Shown here: positions 48,890 to 58,501 of the stretch, in pieces
Layout of the letters: the number at the start of each line of letters is the position of its first letter
How positions within the stretch are numbered: position 1 is the stretch's first letter
Source of the DNA: Polyangium mundeleinium
GTDB taxonomy: Bacteria; Myxococcota_A; Polyangia; Polyangiales; Polyangiaceae
DNA length: 64,000 bases
Direction of reading: 5' to 3'
NCBI RefSeq assembly: GCF_028369105.1
Contig: NZ_JAQNDO010000001.1
Span: 8,960,501-9,024,500, forward strand
Position numbers and translations under genes: made by a program
Notes under the pieces: generated by a model
Databases searched by the model: none
The model's input: only the letters and a program-made list of their open reading frames with translations
Told to the model about the DNA's origin: nothing

Positions 48890-51800
48890 ATGGCTTATGG
48901 TTCCGGACCGACGAGAACCTCATCATCCCGGGGGCTTCTCCCCCTCTTCGTGGTGCCTTTTCTTTTCCTGCTCGTCGCCTGCAGTCAGGGGATTGACGAT
49001 CTGCCGCCGCGGGGGTCGGAGCCTTCGGGGGGCGGCGAGAATGGCGCGGGGGGCACGGGAGAGGGCGGCAGCGGCCAGGGCGGGGACGGCGGGGGATCGG
49101 GCGGCGCGCCTGCCGTCTGTCAGGAGGGACAGAAGAAGACCTGCACCGTGCAGCTCGGCGAGCACAATGGTGTGAAGTCGTGCTTCAAGGGCGTCCACGT
49201 CTGCCAGAATGGCGCGTGGAGCCCGTGCCAGGAGGACAAGGCTCCCTTCGCCCCGGGCGGCGCTTCTAGCGAAAAACCCGCTCCTCCGGGCAGCAACAAC
49301 GTCCTCGCCAATTGCGCGAACAATCCCTGTGATCCTTCGTGCCAGGTCTTCGACGAGGACCCGCCCGGCGGCCTCAAGCCGTTCGCGCAGACGCCCATCT
49401 TCACGTGGCAGACCGGGGATATCGGCAATTATCCGGCGGACCTCGCCGCGCAGGGCGTGGCCCAGCCTTGTGCCCAGGGCGTGGACTGCCAGTTCAATCA
49501 ATACTGCTCGGCGCCGGTGTTCGGCACGTGCAATCACAACAAATGCGCCGTCGGCGCTCCGCTCGGGGTTGGCTGCGATCCCTGCGTGGACGACATCTGC
49601 GCCATCGACCCGACCTGCTGCGAGACGACGTACGGCGGTACATGCGCGCACGATTATTGCGAAGTCGGCGCGAAGCTCACGGACGGCTGCGATCCGTGCG
49701 TCAGCTCGATCTGCGACGTCGATCCGAGGTGCTGCGGCCTGCCGGCGTGGGGCTCCTGCAGCCACGACTATTGCAAGACGGGGACCTCGCTCACGACGGC
49801 GTGTGATCCGTGCGCGTCGACCGTCTGCGCCGACGATCCGAAGTGCTGCAACCTGGGCACGACCGGCACGTGCGCGCACGGGTATTGCTCGACGGGCAAT
49901 CCGCTCGTCCCGGGCTGCCATTCGTGCGTGGCGCAGATCTGCGCCGCCGAGCCGAAGTGTTGCGACTTCACGCCCGGCACGGTCGCCTGCGCGCACGACT
50001 ACTGCTCCACGGGCACCAAGCTCAACACGGCCTGCGATCCTTGTGTCGCCGCGGTGTGCGCCGTGCAGCCGAGCTGCTGCACCGGAAGCGGCAACGCGTG
50101 GAGCTCGACCTGCGTGAACCTCGTCGCGTCGGTCTGCCAGCAGAACGACAGGTGTCCTTCGCCGAAATGGACGTCGTCCTGCGTGGACAAGGTCGCGACC
50201 GTCTGCGGAAACTCGTGCACCGCGGGCTGGACGCAGCGGTGTGTCGACAAGGTCCCCGCCTTGTGCGGCAAAACCTGCGATCCGTCGACCTGGACCGCGT
50301 CCTGCGTGGACAAGGTCGGCAGCGTGTGCGGCAAATCGTGCGGACCGTTCGAGTGGGACTCCGCCTGCGTGGGCATGGTCGACACCGTCTGCGGCGCGAA
50401 GTGCTACCAGGATCCGCCTTGCTCCCACAACAAGTGCGATTCGGGCGAGAAGCTCGCTCCGGCGTGTGACTCGTGCGTCGCCACGATCTGCCAGGAGCTG
50501 CCCGATTGCTGCAACGTTGCCTGGACGAACCTCTGCGTCGACCGCGTGAAGACGCTGTGCGGCCAGGGTTGCCCGGTCAAGGGCGACTGCGTGCCCTGGT
50601 TGCCTGGCCAAACGGATCCGGACTGCGCCGGCTACGACCTTTCGATCGGCGTCCCCTGCAGCGGATCGGTGCCGGTGTGCAACCACGGAAACGCCACGGT
50701 CCCCGCGGGCGTGAAGCTCATCCATTACGCTGCGGGCTCCGGCCAGTTCGGTAAGTGCAGCCCGAACCAGGCGCTTGCCGGCGTCCAGAGCTGCTCCACA
50801 CCGAGCCCCATTCCCCCCGGCAAGTGCATCAACGTGCCGGCGGCGAGCTGCGGCCTCAGCGCCGCGAAGCGCGAGATCATGGTGAACCCGCCGAGCTACG
50901 GCGGCTACACGCAGCTCGACGAATGCCAGTGCCTCGACAACTGGGCGTCGTTCGCGCCGAACGTCGCCTGCGGCTCGCCGAGCTGCTCGAATACGACGAC
51001 CGCGACGGTCAAGCGCGTGAACATGTTCATCGCCCTCGACCGCTCCGGCTCGATGACCACGAACATCGGCGGCGGCGAGACGCGCTGGTCGGCGACCGTG
51101 AAGGCACTGAAGAAGTTCGTCCAGGATCCCGGCTCGGCGGGCCTCGGCGTCGCGCTCCGGTTCTGGCCCGACAACGCGCCGGTCTCGGGCTGCAACGACA
51201 CCACGTGCAGCGCCACGGCCTGCCGCTCGCCGCTCGTCGACGTCGGCGTCCTGACGCTCCAATCCGCGCCGACGGACGCCCAGGAGAAGAAGCTCGTCGA
51301 CGCGCTGGACGCGAAATCGCCGAACGGCAACACGCCCATGTACCCCGCGCTCTCGGGCGCGACGCAATGGGCCATCAATTACAAGAACGCGAACCCCAAC
51401 GAGGACGCCATCGTGGTCTTCGCGACCGATGGGGATCCGGTCGGCTGCAACGAAAGCGAGACGGACATCTCCGACCTCGCGGGCACGGCGTTCTCGACCA
51501 AGGGCATCAAGACGTACGCGATCGGCATCCAGGGCGCGAACCAGAACTTCATGAACCAGATCGCGTCGAAGGGCGGCACGAAAAAAGGCTTTTTCGTCGC
51601 GTCCGGCGGGAACGTCGAAAACGAGCTGCTCTCGGCGCTGATCCAGATCAAGGGCGACACCCTCTCGTGTGACTTCGTCGTGCCGAACGGCGGCGTCTAC
51701 GATCCGAGCGCCGCGAAGGTCACGTTCACGCCCACCTCCGGCGCGCCGGTCGTCCTCGCCAACCTGGCCTCCGCGGCGGGCTGCGGGGCGGGCTGGTATT

Positions 51801-52294
51801 ACGACGACCCGGCGAACCCGGCCCAGCTCAAGCTCTGCCCCTCGACCTGCCAGACGGTCCTCAACGACGCGGGCGCCAAGCTCTCCGTCGATCTCGGCTG
51901 CCCCGGCGGCTACGATCCCGCGACGTTCACGTACAAGTACGAGGCGGTTTGTCCGCAGGGCACCACGGTGCAATGGGGCTTCCTCGCGTACGACACGCTC
52001 ACGGCCGCCGATACGAACGTGGTGTTCAAGGCGCGCACGGCGACCACACAAGCGGGCCTCGCCGCCGCGACGTACAAGAACCTCGCGACCGCGCAGGCCT
52101 CGCCCAACACGCAGGTCTGCCTGATGAGCGGCCCGGCGCCGTGCCCGCTCTCCTTCTTCGACAAACTGGGCGCGGGCGACGCCCGGCAGAGCCACCTCGA
52201 GCTCTCGATCACCTTGAATCCCGCGTCGAACAAGAGCGCGGCGGCCATCGTGAAGAGCTGGGATCTCAGCTACTCCTGCCCGGACTCCGAATGA
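48890..52294 (+). CDS. Cys-rich VWA-domain lipoprotein
   Basis: I chose the ATG at 48890 (GGAGG nine bases upstream; an earlier ATG is at 48854). The product is 1134 residues with a lipoprotein signal (LPLFVVPFLFLLVAC), a Gly/Ser linker, and a Cys-rich region (residues about 200-600). There, repeats of the form CDPCV-x2-IC-x3-P-x-CC-x-GTCAHDYC-x-TG occur at least five times, then a distinct Cys-Trp repeat (WTSSCVDKVATVCGNSC). A VWA domain follows (from about 710; the MIDAS as FIALDRSGSMT and FATDGDPVG), then a beta-rich C-terminus. VWA domains bind metal-dependently to ligands. The stop overlaps the next start (ATGA). It is probably a surface adhesin. Confidence 0.88.
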   Translation: MAYGSGPTRTSSSRGLLPLFVVPFLFLLVACSQGIDDLPPRGSEPSGGGENGAGGTGEGGSGQGGDGGGSGGAPAVCQEGQKKTCTVQLGEHNGVKSCFKGVHVCQNGAWSPCQEDKAPFAPGGASSEKPAPPGSNNVLANCANNPCDPSCQVFDEDPPGGLKPFAQTPIFTWQTGDIGNYPADLAAQGVAQPCAQGVDCQFNQYCSAPVFGTCNHNKCAVGAPLGVGCDPCVDDICAIDPTCCETTYGGTCAHDYCEVGAKLTDGCDPCVSSICDVDPRCCGLPAWGSCSHDYCKTGTSLTTACDPCASTVCADDPKCCNLGTTGTCAHGYCSTGNPLVPGCHSCVAQICAAEPKCCDFTPGTVACAHDYCSTGTKLNTACDPCVAAVCAVQPSCCTGSGNAWSSTCVNLVASVCQQNDRCPSPKWTSSCVDKVATVCGNSCTAGWTQRCVDKVPALCGKTCDPSTWTASCVDKVGSVCGKSCGPFEWDSACVGMVDTVCGAKCYQDPPCSHNKCDSGEKLAPACDSCVATICQELPDCCNVAWTNLCVDRVKTLCGQGCPVKGDCVPWLPGQTDPDCAGYDLSIGVPCSGSVPVCNHGNATVPAGVKLIHYAAGSGQFGKCSPNQALAGVQSCSTPSPIPPGKCINVPAASCGLSAAKREIMVNPPSYGGYTQLDECQCLDNWASFAPNVACGSPSCSNTTTATVKRVNMFIALDRSGSMTTNIGGGETRWSATVKALKKFVQDPGSAGLGVALRFWPDNAPVSGCNDTTCSATACRSPLVDVGVLTLQSAPTDAQEKKLVDALDAKSPNGNTPMYPALSGATQWAINYKNANPNEDAIVVFATDGDPVGCNESETDISDLAGTAFSTKGIKTYAIGIQGANQNFMNQIASKGGTKKGFFVASGGNVENELLSALIQIKGDTLSCDFVVPNGGVYDPSAAKVTFTPTSGAPVVLANLASAAGCGAGWYYDDPANPAQLKLCPSTCQTVLNDAGAKLSVDLGCPGGYDPATFTYKYEAVCPQGTTVQWGFLAYDTLTAADTNVVFKARTATTQAGLAAATYKNLATAQASPNTQVCLMSGPAPCPLSFFDKLGAGDARQSHLELSITLNPASNKSAAAIVKSWDLSYSCPDSE

Positions 52295-53445
52295 AACGAT
52301 CGATCCTCGTCTTGGGTCTCCTCGGGACAGCCCTCGTCGCGTGCGGCGAGGGCGCGGGGCTCCCGCCGCGGAGCAATGGATCTTCGAGCAGCACGTCCTC
52401 CAGCGCAGGGCCCGGGGGCGCGGGTGGACAAGGCGGAGAGGGCGGCGTCGGGGGTGTCGGCGGGCAAGGTGGAGCCGGTGGGCAAGGCGGCGCCGGCGGC
52501 AAGCCCGTGCCCGTCTGCGGCGATGACGCGCTCGATTCCGGCGAGGAGTGCGACGACGGGAACAACGAGGCCGGGGATGGTTGCTCGCCGGAATGCACCG
52601 TGGAGCTCGGCGAGAGCGAGCCCAACGACACCCCGGGCCAGGCGAGCCCCTACAAGGACCCCTTCCCGGCCCAAATCGCACCCGAAGGGGATGTCGATTT
52701 CGTCTCCTTCACCGTCGCGGCCGCGAACACGAGCGTGATCGCGCGGATCCTCGACGTCGGCGACGGCGGCTGCGCCACGGGCGTGATCGACACGATCCTC
52801 GAGGTCCGCGGGGCGGACGGGACGACCGTCCTCGCGAGCGACGACGACGCCGGGGAGGGAGCTTGCTCCCGCGCCGTCCTGCCGAGCCTCGCGCCCGGGT
52901 CTTATTTCGCGCGCGTCGTGGCCTCGGGCGCCGCGCCGAGCCCCACGTTCTTGTATCGATTGCGCATCGACCAGGTCGCCGACGTCTGCGGCGACGGGCA
53001 GAAGACGCCCGCCGAGGCCTGCGACGACGGCAATACGGATGCGGGCGACGGGTGCAGCCCGACCTGCTCGATCGAAATCACGGAGACCGAGCCGAACGAC
53101 ACCCCCGCGACGGCCAACGCCTTCGCGGCGCCGTGGAACGGGGTGCTCACGCCGCTCGGGGACGTCGACGTGGTGTCCGTGGTCCTCTCCGGCCCCGCTT
53201 CGAGCCTGACGGCGACCACGACCGATCAAGGCACGAATGCCTGCGCGGCGAAGACGCTCGACACGATCGTCGACATCCTCGCGCCCGATGGCACGACCGT
53301 GCTCGCCACGGGCGACGACATCGTCGGCAACTGCGGGGCCGCGCTCGCGCAGAACCTCGCCGCAGGCACGTACTTCGTACGCATGCGCGGCGGCTCCCTC
53401 GCCGGAGACCCGAGCCCGTACGGCATTCAGATCGTCATCCAGTGA
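52291..53445 (+). CDS. Myxococcal Cys-rich repeat (DUF4215-type) lipoprotein with PPC domains
   Basis: The ATG overlaps the TGA of the upstream gene (ATGA at 52291-52294), so the two are translationally coupled. The 384-residue protein has a lipoprotein signal (MKRSILVLGLLGTALVAC) and a Gly linker. Two copies of a Cys-rich repeat follow (VCGDDALDSGEECDDGNNEA-GDGCSPEC near 70 and VCGDGQKTPAEACDDGNTDA-GDGCSPTC near 230), each followed by a pre-peptidase C-terminal-like beta-sandwich (EGDVDFVSFTVAAANTSVIA and LGDVDVVSVVLSGPASSLTA). These modules are widespread in myxobacterial surface proteins. It likely works with the VWA protein. Confidence 0.88.
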   Translation: MKRSILVLGLLGTALVACGEGAGLPPRSNGSSSSTSSSAGPGGAGGQGGEGGVGGVGGQGGAGGQGGAGGKPVPVCGDDALDSGEECDDGNNEAGDGCSPECTVELGESEPNDTPGQASPYKDPFPAQIAPEGDVDFVSFTVAAANTSVIARILDVGDGGCATGVIDTILEVRGADGTTVLASDDDAGEGACSRAVLPSLAPGSYFARVVASGAAPSPTFLYRLRIDQVADVCGDGQKTPAEACDDGNTDAGDGCSPTCSIEITETEPNDTPATANAFAAPWNGVLTPLGDVDVVSVVLSGPASSLTATTTDQGTNACAAKTLDTIVDILAPDGTTVLATGDDIVGNCGAALAQNLAAGTYFVRMRGGSLAGDPSPYGIQIVIQ

Positions 53446-53465
53446 GTTTTTTTTCCGCGCGCACC

Positions 53466-55067
53466 TCAGCGCGGCAGGCAGCTCCGGCAGCGATCGGCGG
53501 CATCCGCGGGGAGCGACGAGCACCGATCACGGAGACGCGACACGAGCTTCACGTAATCAGGATCGTCCTTCAGGACGGCGAGCGCGGATGTGACTTGCTC
53601 GGCGCGCGTCCGGTTTCTCCCCTGGAACCCGTCCGGGAGCGAGAAGGCGAGCTCGTAGAACGCCTCGGCCTGGGCCACGAGGTAGGCGCGCGGCGGCGGG
53701 CCTTCGAGCTCTGCGTGGAAGAGGATGTCGTTCGTGATCCACTGGAGCCGCGTCGCGCGCCCGCCCGCGCCCTCGCGGGCCTTCTGCGAATAGACCCGCG
53801 CCTCCTCGATGCGCCCGAGCTCCTTCTCGAGCGCCGAGATCATCGAGTACCAGTAATGCGGCGTGTCCGAGCGCTCGGCCTCCGCCTTCAGCATCTTTCG
53901 CGCTTCGTCGTGCGCGCCCACGCGCCGCAGGAGATACGACGCCGTCGAGACGACCGAATACCGTTCGTCGGACGTCTTTGCCTCGTGATCGGCGTGTAGA
54001 GCAGCAGCGAGCACGTCGGCCCGGAGCGGCTCGGGCACGGGGCCGCTCGGGTTTTCGTGCCGGAAGAAATCGATCGAGGGCGCCACGGCCGCGAGCCGCA
54101 CGTCGACGGAGGCGCCCTCGCGGGACCGGAGCGACGCCGCGGCCGCGAGCCATTTTGCTTTCCACGCGAGATAGGCCGCGTCCTTGGGATCGGCGGCGAG
54201 CCAGGCCGCGAGCGCTTCGGCGCGGTGATTGACGAGCGCGCGCGCGGCCCACGTGGTCTCGGCGTTCGAGAAAATGAGATCGAGGTACGAAACGGCGCTC
54301 GCCCGGGCGGCGCCTGTCGCCTCGGCGAGCGTCGGGTCGTGTCGGTACGACGCGGCGAGCCCGAGGAGCGTGCCTGCGAGCAGGGCGCGCTCGCGGTTCA
54401 TGGTGGAGGGACAAACCTCGATCGCCGTGCGCAACGCCGCGAGGATCCGCGTCCGGCTCCACGTCTCCGCGGGCAGGAGCTCCCACGCTGCGTGGGCGAG
54501 CGTGCTGCAGTCCTCCGCGCTCGGCTTGCCTTCGTCGAGGCGCGCGGCCGCCGCCCGGAAGCTCTGCGCCTTGCCGCGCACTGCGCCGAGCGCGCGATCG
54601 AGCTCGGCGAGGTCGACGCTCCCGTTCAAGCGCAAGAGCTCCTCGCGCTCGGGGCCGAGGACCAGGATCGTCGGATACGCGGACACGGAGAGCGCCTCGG
54701 CCGCGTGTTGCGCGTCCTCCGTGTCGCCGTCGAGGTGGACGGGCACGAAATCACGCATCATCTCGGCGAAACGGGGCTTCGAGAACACCTCCGATTTCAG
54801 ATCGTTGCACGGCGGGCACCAGGCCGCACCCCAGTACAGGAACACGAGCTTGCCCTCGGCGCGCGCCCGGACGAACGCGCGGTCGGGGGTGAGATCGGTC
54901 CAGGGGCCCGGAAGAGAAAGAGAATGCGGCGCCGGGGCCGTCGTCGCGGACGCCGTCGTCGTGGCCGCGGGACGCTCTTCCGGCGCAGGCGCGCGCTTGC
55001 TGCACGCGGACGCGAGCGCGAGCGCGACGAACAAAGAACCTCGAAGCGCAGCGCGGCCGTCTCGCAT
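53466..55067 (-). CDS. Thioredoxin-like lipoprotein with helical repeats
   Basis: I chose the ATG at 55067 (533 residues), because a lipoprotein signal follows (RDGRAALRGSLFVALALASA-C). Residues about 50-150 form a thioredoxin domain with the redox motif in WGAAWCPPCNDLK. The Pro after the second strand is kept (SAYPTILVLGPE). The remaining 370 residues are Ala/Leu-rich helical repeats of the TPR type (YWYSMISALEKELGRIEEAR), ending in a Cys-containing tail (RDRCSSLPADAADRCRSCLP). It resembles periplasmic thiol-oxidoreductases of the DsbD-gamma or TlpA kind, anchored in a membrane. Its partner is unknown. Confidence 0.85.
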   Translation of the reverse strand: MRDGRAALRGSLFVALALASACSKRAPAPEERPAATTTASATTAPAPHSLSLPGPWTDLTPDRAFVRARAEGKLVFLYWGAAWCPPCNDLKSEVFSKPRFAEMMRDFVPVHLDGDTEDAQHAAEALSVSAYPTILVLGPEREELLRLNGSVDLAELDRALGAVRGKAQSFRAAAARLDEGKPSAEDCSTLAHAAWELLPAETWSRTRILAALRTAIEVCPSTMNRERALLAGTLLGLAASYRHDPTLAEATGAARASAVSYLDLIFSNAETTWAARALVNHRAEALAAWLAADPKDAAYLAWKAKWLAAAASLRSREGASVDVRLAAVAPSIDFFRHENPSGPVPEPLRADVLAAALHADHEAKTSDERYSVVSTASYLLRRVGAHDEARKMLKAEAERSDTPHYWYSMISALEKELGRIEEARVYSQKAREGAGGRATRLQWITNDILFHAELEGPPPRAYLVAQAEAFYELAFSLPDGFQGRNRTRAEQVTSALAVLKDDPDYVKLVSRLRDRCSSLPADAADRCRSCLPR

Positions 55068-55166
55068 GACGTTCGTCCGATCCCGAGCGTATCGCGGGCC
55101 GGAAAGGGCGTCCACGCGTCCGGCCCGTGATGACAGCCGCTGCGGCCGCCGCTACCATCGGCCGCG

Positions 55167-56237
55167 ATGATGCTCTCTCCGCTGGCCCGCGCTCGCGTCC
55201 AGGTCGCCCGTACGCTCGCGGACGCCATTCGCAGCTCGAAAGGGCTCTCCGCGCGCCTCCTCGGCTGGCGCGCGCGGCCGGTCGAGGGCTGCACCGTCGA
55301 TGCGGACGTCGCGCTGATGCTCGCGCTCGACGACCTCCTGAAATCGAGCGACCTTCGACGCTTCGCGCCGGCCGAGGCGCGCGCGCGCCTCGCCGAGTCG
55401 GTGAGCATGGTGGAGATCCCGCGCCTCGAAGGCGTCTCCGTGGCGCCCACGCGCCTGCGCGGCGACGCCGGCCCGATCCCGGCCCGCACATACGTGCCGG
55501 AGGGCCTCGCCGCGCCTTCGCCGTGCGTGCTCTTCTTCCACGGCGGCGGGTTCGTCACGGGCGACCTCGACACGCACGACACGTTTTGCCGGCAGCTCGC
55601 CGTCGAGGGCCGCGTGCGTGTCCTCGCCGTCGACTACCGCCTCGCGCCCGAGCACCGCTTCCCCGCGGCCGTGGACGACGCCGCCTCTGCCTTCCGCGAC
55701 GTCGCCACGCGCGCGGCCGATTTCGGCGTCGATCCGGCGCGGATCGCGGTCATGGGTGACAGCGCGGGCGGCAACCTCTCCGCCGTCGTCTCGCTGAAGA
55801 CGCGCGGCGAAGCCCATCGGCCCGCGCTGCAGGTGCTCCTCTATCCCGCGCTCGACGCGACCTGCGCGCACCGCTCGCACGCGGTGTACGCGAACGGCTG
55901 GATGCTCACGAAGGCGATGATCGACTGGTATTACGAGCATTACTTCGGCGCCGATCTGGCCCTGCGCCGCCACCCCGACGCCTCGCCGCTCCTCGCGCCG
56001 AGCGTCGAGGGCGCGCCGCCGGCGCTCGTGTTCACGGCGGGCTTCGATCCGCTGCGGGACGAGGGCGTCGCGTACGTCGAGCGCCTCACGGCCGCGGGCG
56101 TCTCTGCGCGGCACGTCTGCCACGAATCGATGATCCACGGCTTCGTGCTCACCGGAGGCTTCGCGCTCGCTTGCCGCGAGGAGACCTCGCGCATCATCCG
56201 CGAGGCCGCCTCGGCTTTACGGAACGGTTTTTCCTGA
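55167..56237 (+). CDS. Alpha/beta hydrolase of the hormone-sensitive-lipase group (acetyl esterase-like)
   Basis: The 356-residue product has the HGGGF oxyanion motif near residue 126, the catalytic Ser in GDSAGGN near 195, Asp in FDPLRDEG near 293 and His in MIHGF near 325. The N-terminal 75 residues contain a cap-like helical region. It hydrolyses short-chain esters in the cytosol. Its substrate is unknown. The start is either of two adjacent ATGs (55167, 55170). Its 3' end overlaps the end of the YkgJ-like gene on the other strand by 21 bases. Confidence 0.9.
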   Translation: MMLSPLARARVQVARTLADAIRSSKGLSARLLGWRARPVEGCTVDADVALMLALDDLLKSSDLRRFAPAEARARLAESVSMVEIPRLEGVSVAPTRLRGDAGPIPARTYVPEGLAAPSPCVLFFHGGGFVTGDLDTHDTFCRQLAVEGRVRVLAVDYRLAPEHRFPAAVDDAASAFRDVATRAADFGVDPARIAVMGDSAGGNLSAVVSLKTRGEAHRPALQVLLYPALDATCAHRSHAVYANGWMLTKAMIDWYYEHYFGADLALRRHPDASPLLAPSVEGAPPALVFTAGFDPLRDEGVAYVERLTAAGVSARHVCHESMIHGFVLTGGFALACREETSRIIREAASALRNGFS

Positions 56238-56999
56238 GGAACCGGGGCGCACGTTCGCCTCGATCCATTCGGCGTCCCTCGCCGCCGAGAACACGGGCAG
56301 CCGCTTGTGCCAGCGTTCGCCCGCCGTGGGCCTTTCGAGCGTGATGCGCAACGCCGCGATGAGCTCCAGCGGCGTCCCGTCCCGGCCCGCGTCGAAGCAC
56401 GCCTTGCCGAGCCCCGCGAGCACGGCCTGCGCGAGCTCGTAGCCGATCGCCCATTGCGGCGGCGTCTGCTTCCCGGTGGGCGCCTCCCAGTACCGCTCAC
56501 ACGCGCCCGCGTCGTACGACGACCAGCTCCGGCACACGAGCGGCCGCACCGCGTGCACGCCACAGCCGCCGTCCGCGTCGAGCAGCGGACAAGGCACGCG
56601 CGCCTCGGCACGCGCGGCGCGCGAGAGCCCCCGCGTCCGGGCGTCGGCCTCCTGCACACGACCGAGCAGGACCGCGAGATCCTCGGGCGAACACGTGGCG
56701 CGGAGGTGCGCGGCGATGCGCAGGACCTCGGGCGCCACGACGAGCACCTTGGCCTGACAACACGTCGAGCAGCCGCGACGGCACGCGATCGGCGCGTCGG
56801 GCGGCTCGTGCGCGTGCGCGGCCGCCGTGAGCGCCTCGGCGCGCTCGCTCGTGATCCGGGCGGCTTCGATCGCGCGCGCCGGGCTCTCCGCGACGAGCGG
56901 CGCGAGCGCCTGGCTCTCGCCCTCCGCGATGCCGACGAAGATCTCGTTCGAATACCGGCTCGGGCGCGCGAGCGGCAAGGAGCGCCGTTCGTCCGTCAT
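56217..56999 (-). CDS. YkgJ-like Cys cluster protein, second copy
   Basis: The product is 260 residues. The Cys cluster is CRRGCSTCCQAKVLV near residue 73, with later Cys in VPCPLLDADGGCGVHAVRPL, the SWSS region and C-terminal Cys residues. It is larger than the 9746 copy (211 residues) and has an extra N-terminal roughly 20 residues. It probably binds zinc or iron. The ATG at 56999 has no strong ribosome binding site. It overlaps the esterase gene's 3' end. Confidence 0.8.
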   Translation of the reverse strand: MTDERRSLPLARPSRYSNEIFVGIAEGESQALAPLVAESPARAIEAARITSERAEALTAAAHAHEPPDAPIACRRGCSTCCQAKVLVVAPEVLRIAAHLRATCSPEDLAVLLGRVQEADARTRGLSRAARAEARVPCPLLDADGGCGVHAVRPLVCRSWSSYDAGACERYWEAPTGKQTPPQWAIGYELAQAVLAGLGKACFDAGRDGTPLELIAALRITLERPTAGERWHKRLPVFSAARDAEWIEANVRPGSSGKTVP

Positions 57000-57106
57000 G
57001 AATCAGGGGATATCAGCACCGCGCGGACCGCGCCACGTCGGGGCGTGCCCTCGGCGGGCGAGCGCGGGCCGTCGATCCCGTGTAGACTGGCCGAGGTGCT
57101 GCTGCC

Positions 57107-57445
57107 ATGACCCATTACCTCGACGCGATCATCTCGGCGATACGGGACGCCGGGCAGCACCTCGACGCCGCCAAGCTCTGGCTCGGCCGCGCGGAGAAGA
57201 CGGCCGGATCGACGTGGCAGATGCCGCTTTTCGGGGCCGCGGAGGAGGCGCACGCCGCGGCGCGGGCGCGGATCGACGCGGCGGAGGCCTCCCTGCGCGA
57301 GCTCGGCCCCGTGGACACGCTCCCGGCCGTGCTCGTCGAGCTCCCGGGCCGCGTCGCGGCCTTGCGCCGCGCCCTCGACGCCTCCGAAAAGCGGCTCATC
57401 GACGCCGCGCTCGCCGCGGCTGCCCGGCCGCTCGGACACGCCTGA
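57107..57445 (+). CDS. Small helical hypothetical protein
   Basis: The 112-residue product is almost entirely helical and Ala/Leu-rich (ISAIRDAGQHLDAAKLWLGR, RVAALRRALDASEKRLIDAA). It has no signal, membrane segment or recognised motif. The ATG at 57107 has no clear Shine-Dalgarno. It stands between the YkgJ-like gene, from which it reads away, and the bestrophin-like gene, 62 bases upstream of the latter. Confidence 0.6.
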   Translation: MTHYLDAIISAIRDAGQHLDAAKLWLGRAEKTAGSTWQMPLFGAAEEAHAAARARIDAAEASLRELGPVDTLPAVLVELPGRVAALRRALDASEKRLIDAALAAAARPLGHA

Positions 57446-57507
57446 TTGCCGTTGGTGCACCAACGTCATCGTGGTAAGGGCGGCCGCCCCTCTCGGGATC
57501 GTGCCCC

Positions 57508-58455
57508 ATGATGGTGACGGAAAAACGCTACTCCTGGCTGCGCCTGCTCCTCAAGTACCGCGGGACGGCGATGCAGCGGATCCGTGGCCGCATGGCCCTC
57601 ACCACGCTGCTCGCCGTCGTGGTGACCGTGATCGACTTGAACGTCCGGTTTTTTCACCCGGACCTCACGACGATCCCGTTCACGCTCATCGGCCTCGCGC
57701 TCAGCATCTTCCTCGGCTTCCGAAACAACACGAGTTACGACCGTTTCTGGGAAGGCCGAAAGCTCTGGGGCGGCCTCGTCAACACGACCCGCACGATCAC
57801 GCGCCAGATCCTCACGCTCGTGAACGCGCCGGCCGAGCGCGCCGACGAGAGCGAGCCTGTCGCGGCGTTCCGCCGGGAGATGGTCTATCGGATCATCGGC
57901 TACACGCATGCGCTCCGGCTGCACCTCCGCGATCAGGATCGGCTGGAGGAGCTCGAGCCCTTCCTCGCGGCGGCCGAGATCGAGGCATTGCGGCCCGAGC
58001 TGAATCGGCCCACGGCGATCCTCCAATCGGCCGCGTTCCGCCTGCGCGACGCCTGGCAGCGCGGCTGGATTCACTCCTACCACCTGCCCGTGCTGGAGCA
58101 GAGCCTCACCGTCCTCACGGACCTCCAGGGCGGCTGCGAGCGCATCAAGAGCACGCCGATCCCGCTCTCGTACACCTCGCTCATTCACCAGCTCGTCGCC
58201 ATTTATTGCTTCGCGCTCCCGTTCGGGATCGTGAAGACGGTCGGGGTGTTCACGCCGGTCGTCGTGGGGATCGTGGCCTATGCGTTCTACGGCCTCGACG
58301 CGATCGGCGACGAGATCGAAAATCCCTTCGGCGTGGACGCGAACGATCTCCCGCTCTCCGGCCTCTCGCGCATGATCGAGGTGAACCTCCGGCAGCGGCT
58401 CGGCGAGACGGATCTGCCGCCCCTGCTCAAGCCGAAGGCCGGCCACCTGACCTGA
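57508..58455 (+). CDS. Bestrophin-like membrane channel (UPF0187 family)
   Basis: The 315-residue membrane protein has the family's signatures: SWLRLLLKYRGTAMQ at the N-terminus, FRNNTSYDRFWEGRKLWGGL near residue 72 and the C-terminal DAIGDEIENPFGVDANDLPL. Four hydrophobic regions are visible. Bacterial homologues form pentameric ion channels in the inner membrane. The ion selectivity cannot be read. Two adjacent ATGs (57508, 57511) are possible starts. Confidence 0.9.
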   Translation: MMVTEKRYSWLRLLLKYRGTAMQRIRGRMALTTLLAVVVTVIDLNVRFFHPDLTTIPFTLIGLALSIFLGFRNNTSYDRFWEGRKLWGGLVNTTRTITRQILTLVNAPAERADESEPVAAFRREMVYRIIGYTHALRLHLRDQDRLEELEPFLAAAEIEALRPELNRPTAILQSAAFRLRDAWQRGWIHSYHLPVLEQSLTVLTDLQGGCERIKSTPIPLSYTSLIHQLVAIYCFALPFGIVKTVGVFTPVVVGIVAYAFYGLDAIGDEIENPFGVDANDLPLSGLSRMIEVNLRQRLGETDLPPLLKPKAGHLT

Positions 58456-58501
58456 TCGGCGCTTGCTTCTCGCCGCATCCGGGAGCGACAATCGCCCGCG
58501 G

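Noticed and set aside
53449-53475. T-run and hairpin between the DUF4215 lipoprotein and the thioredoxin-like gene
   Set aside because: A TTTTTTTT run at about 53448-53455 and a CCGCGC/GCGCGG stem are present, but the T run comes before the stem for the plus strand and would be an A run after it for the minus strand. Neither strand has the order of a terminator.
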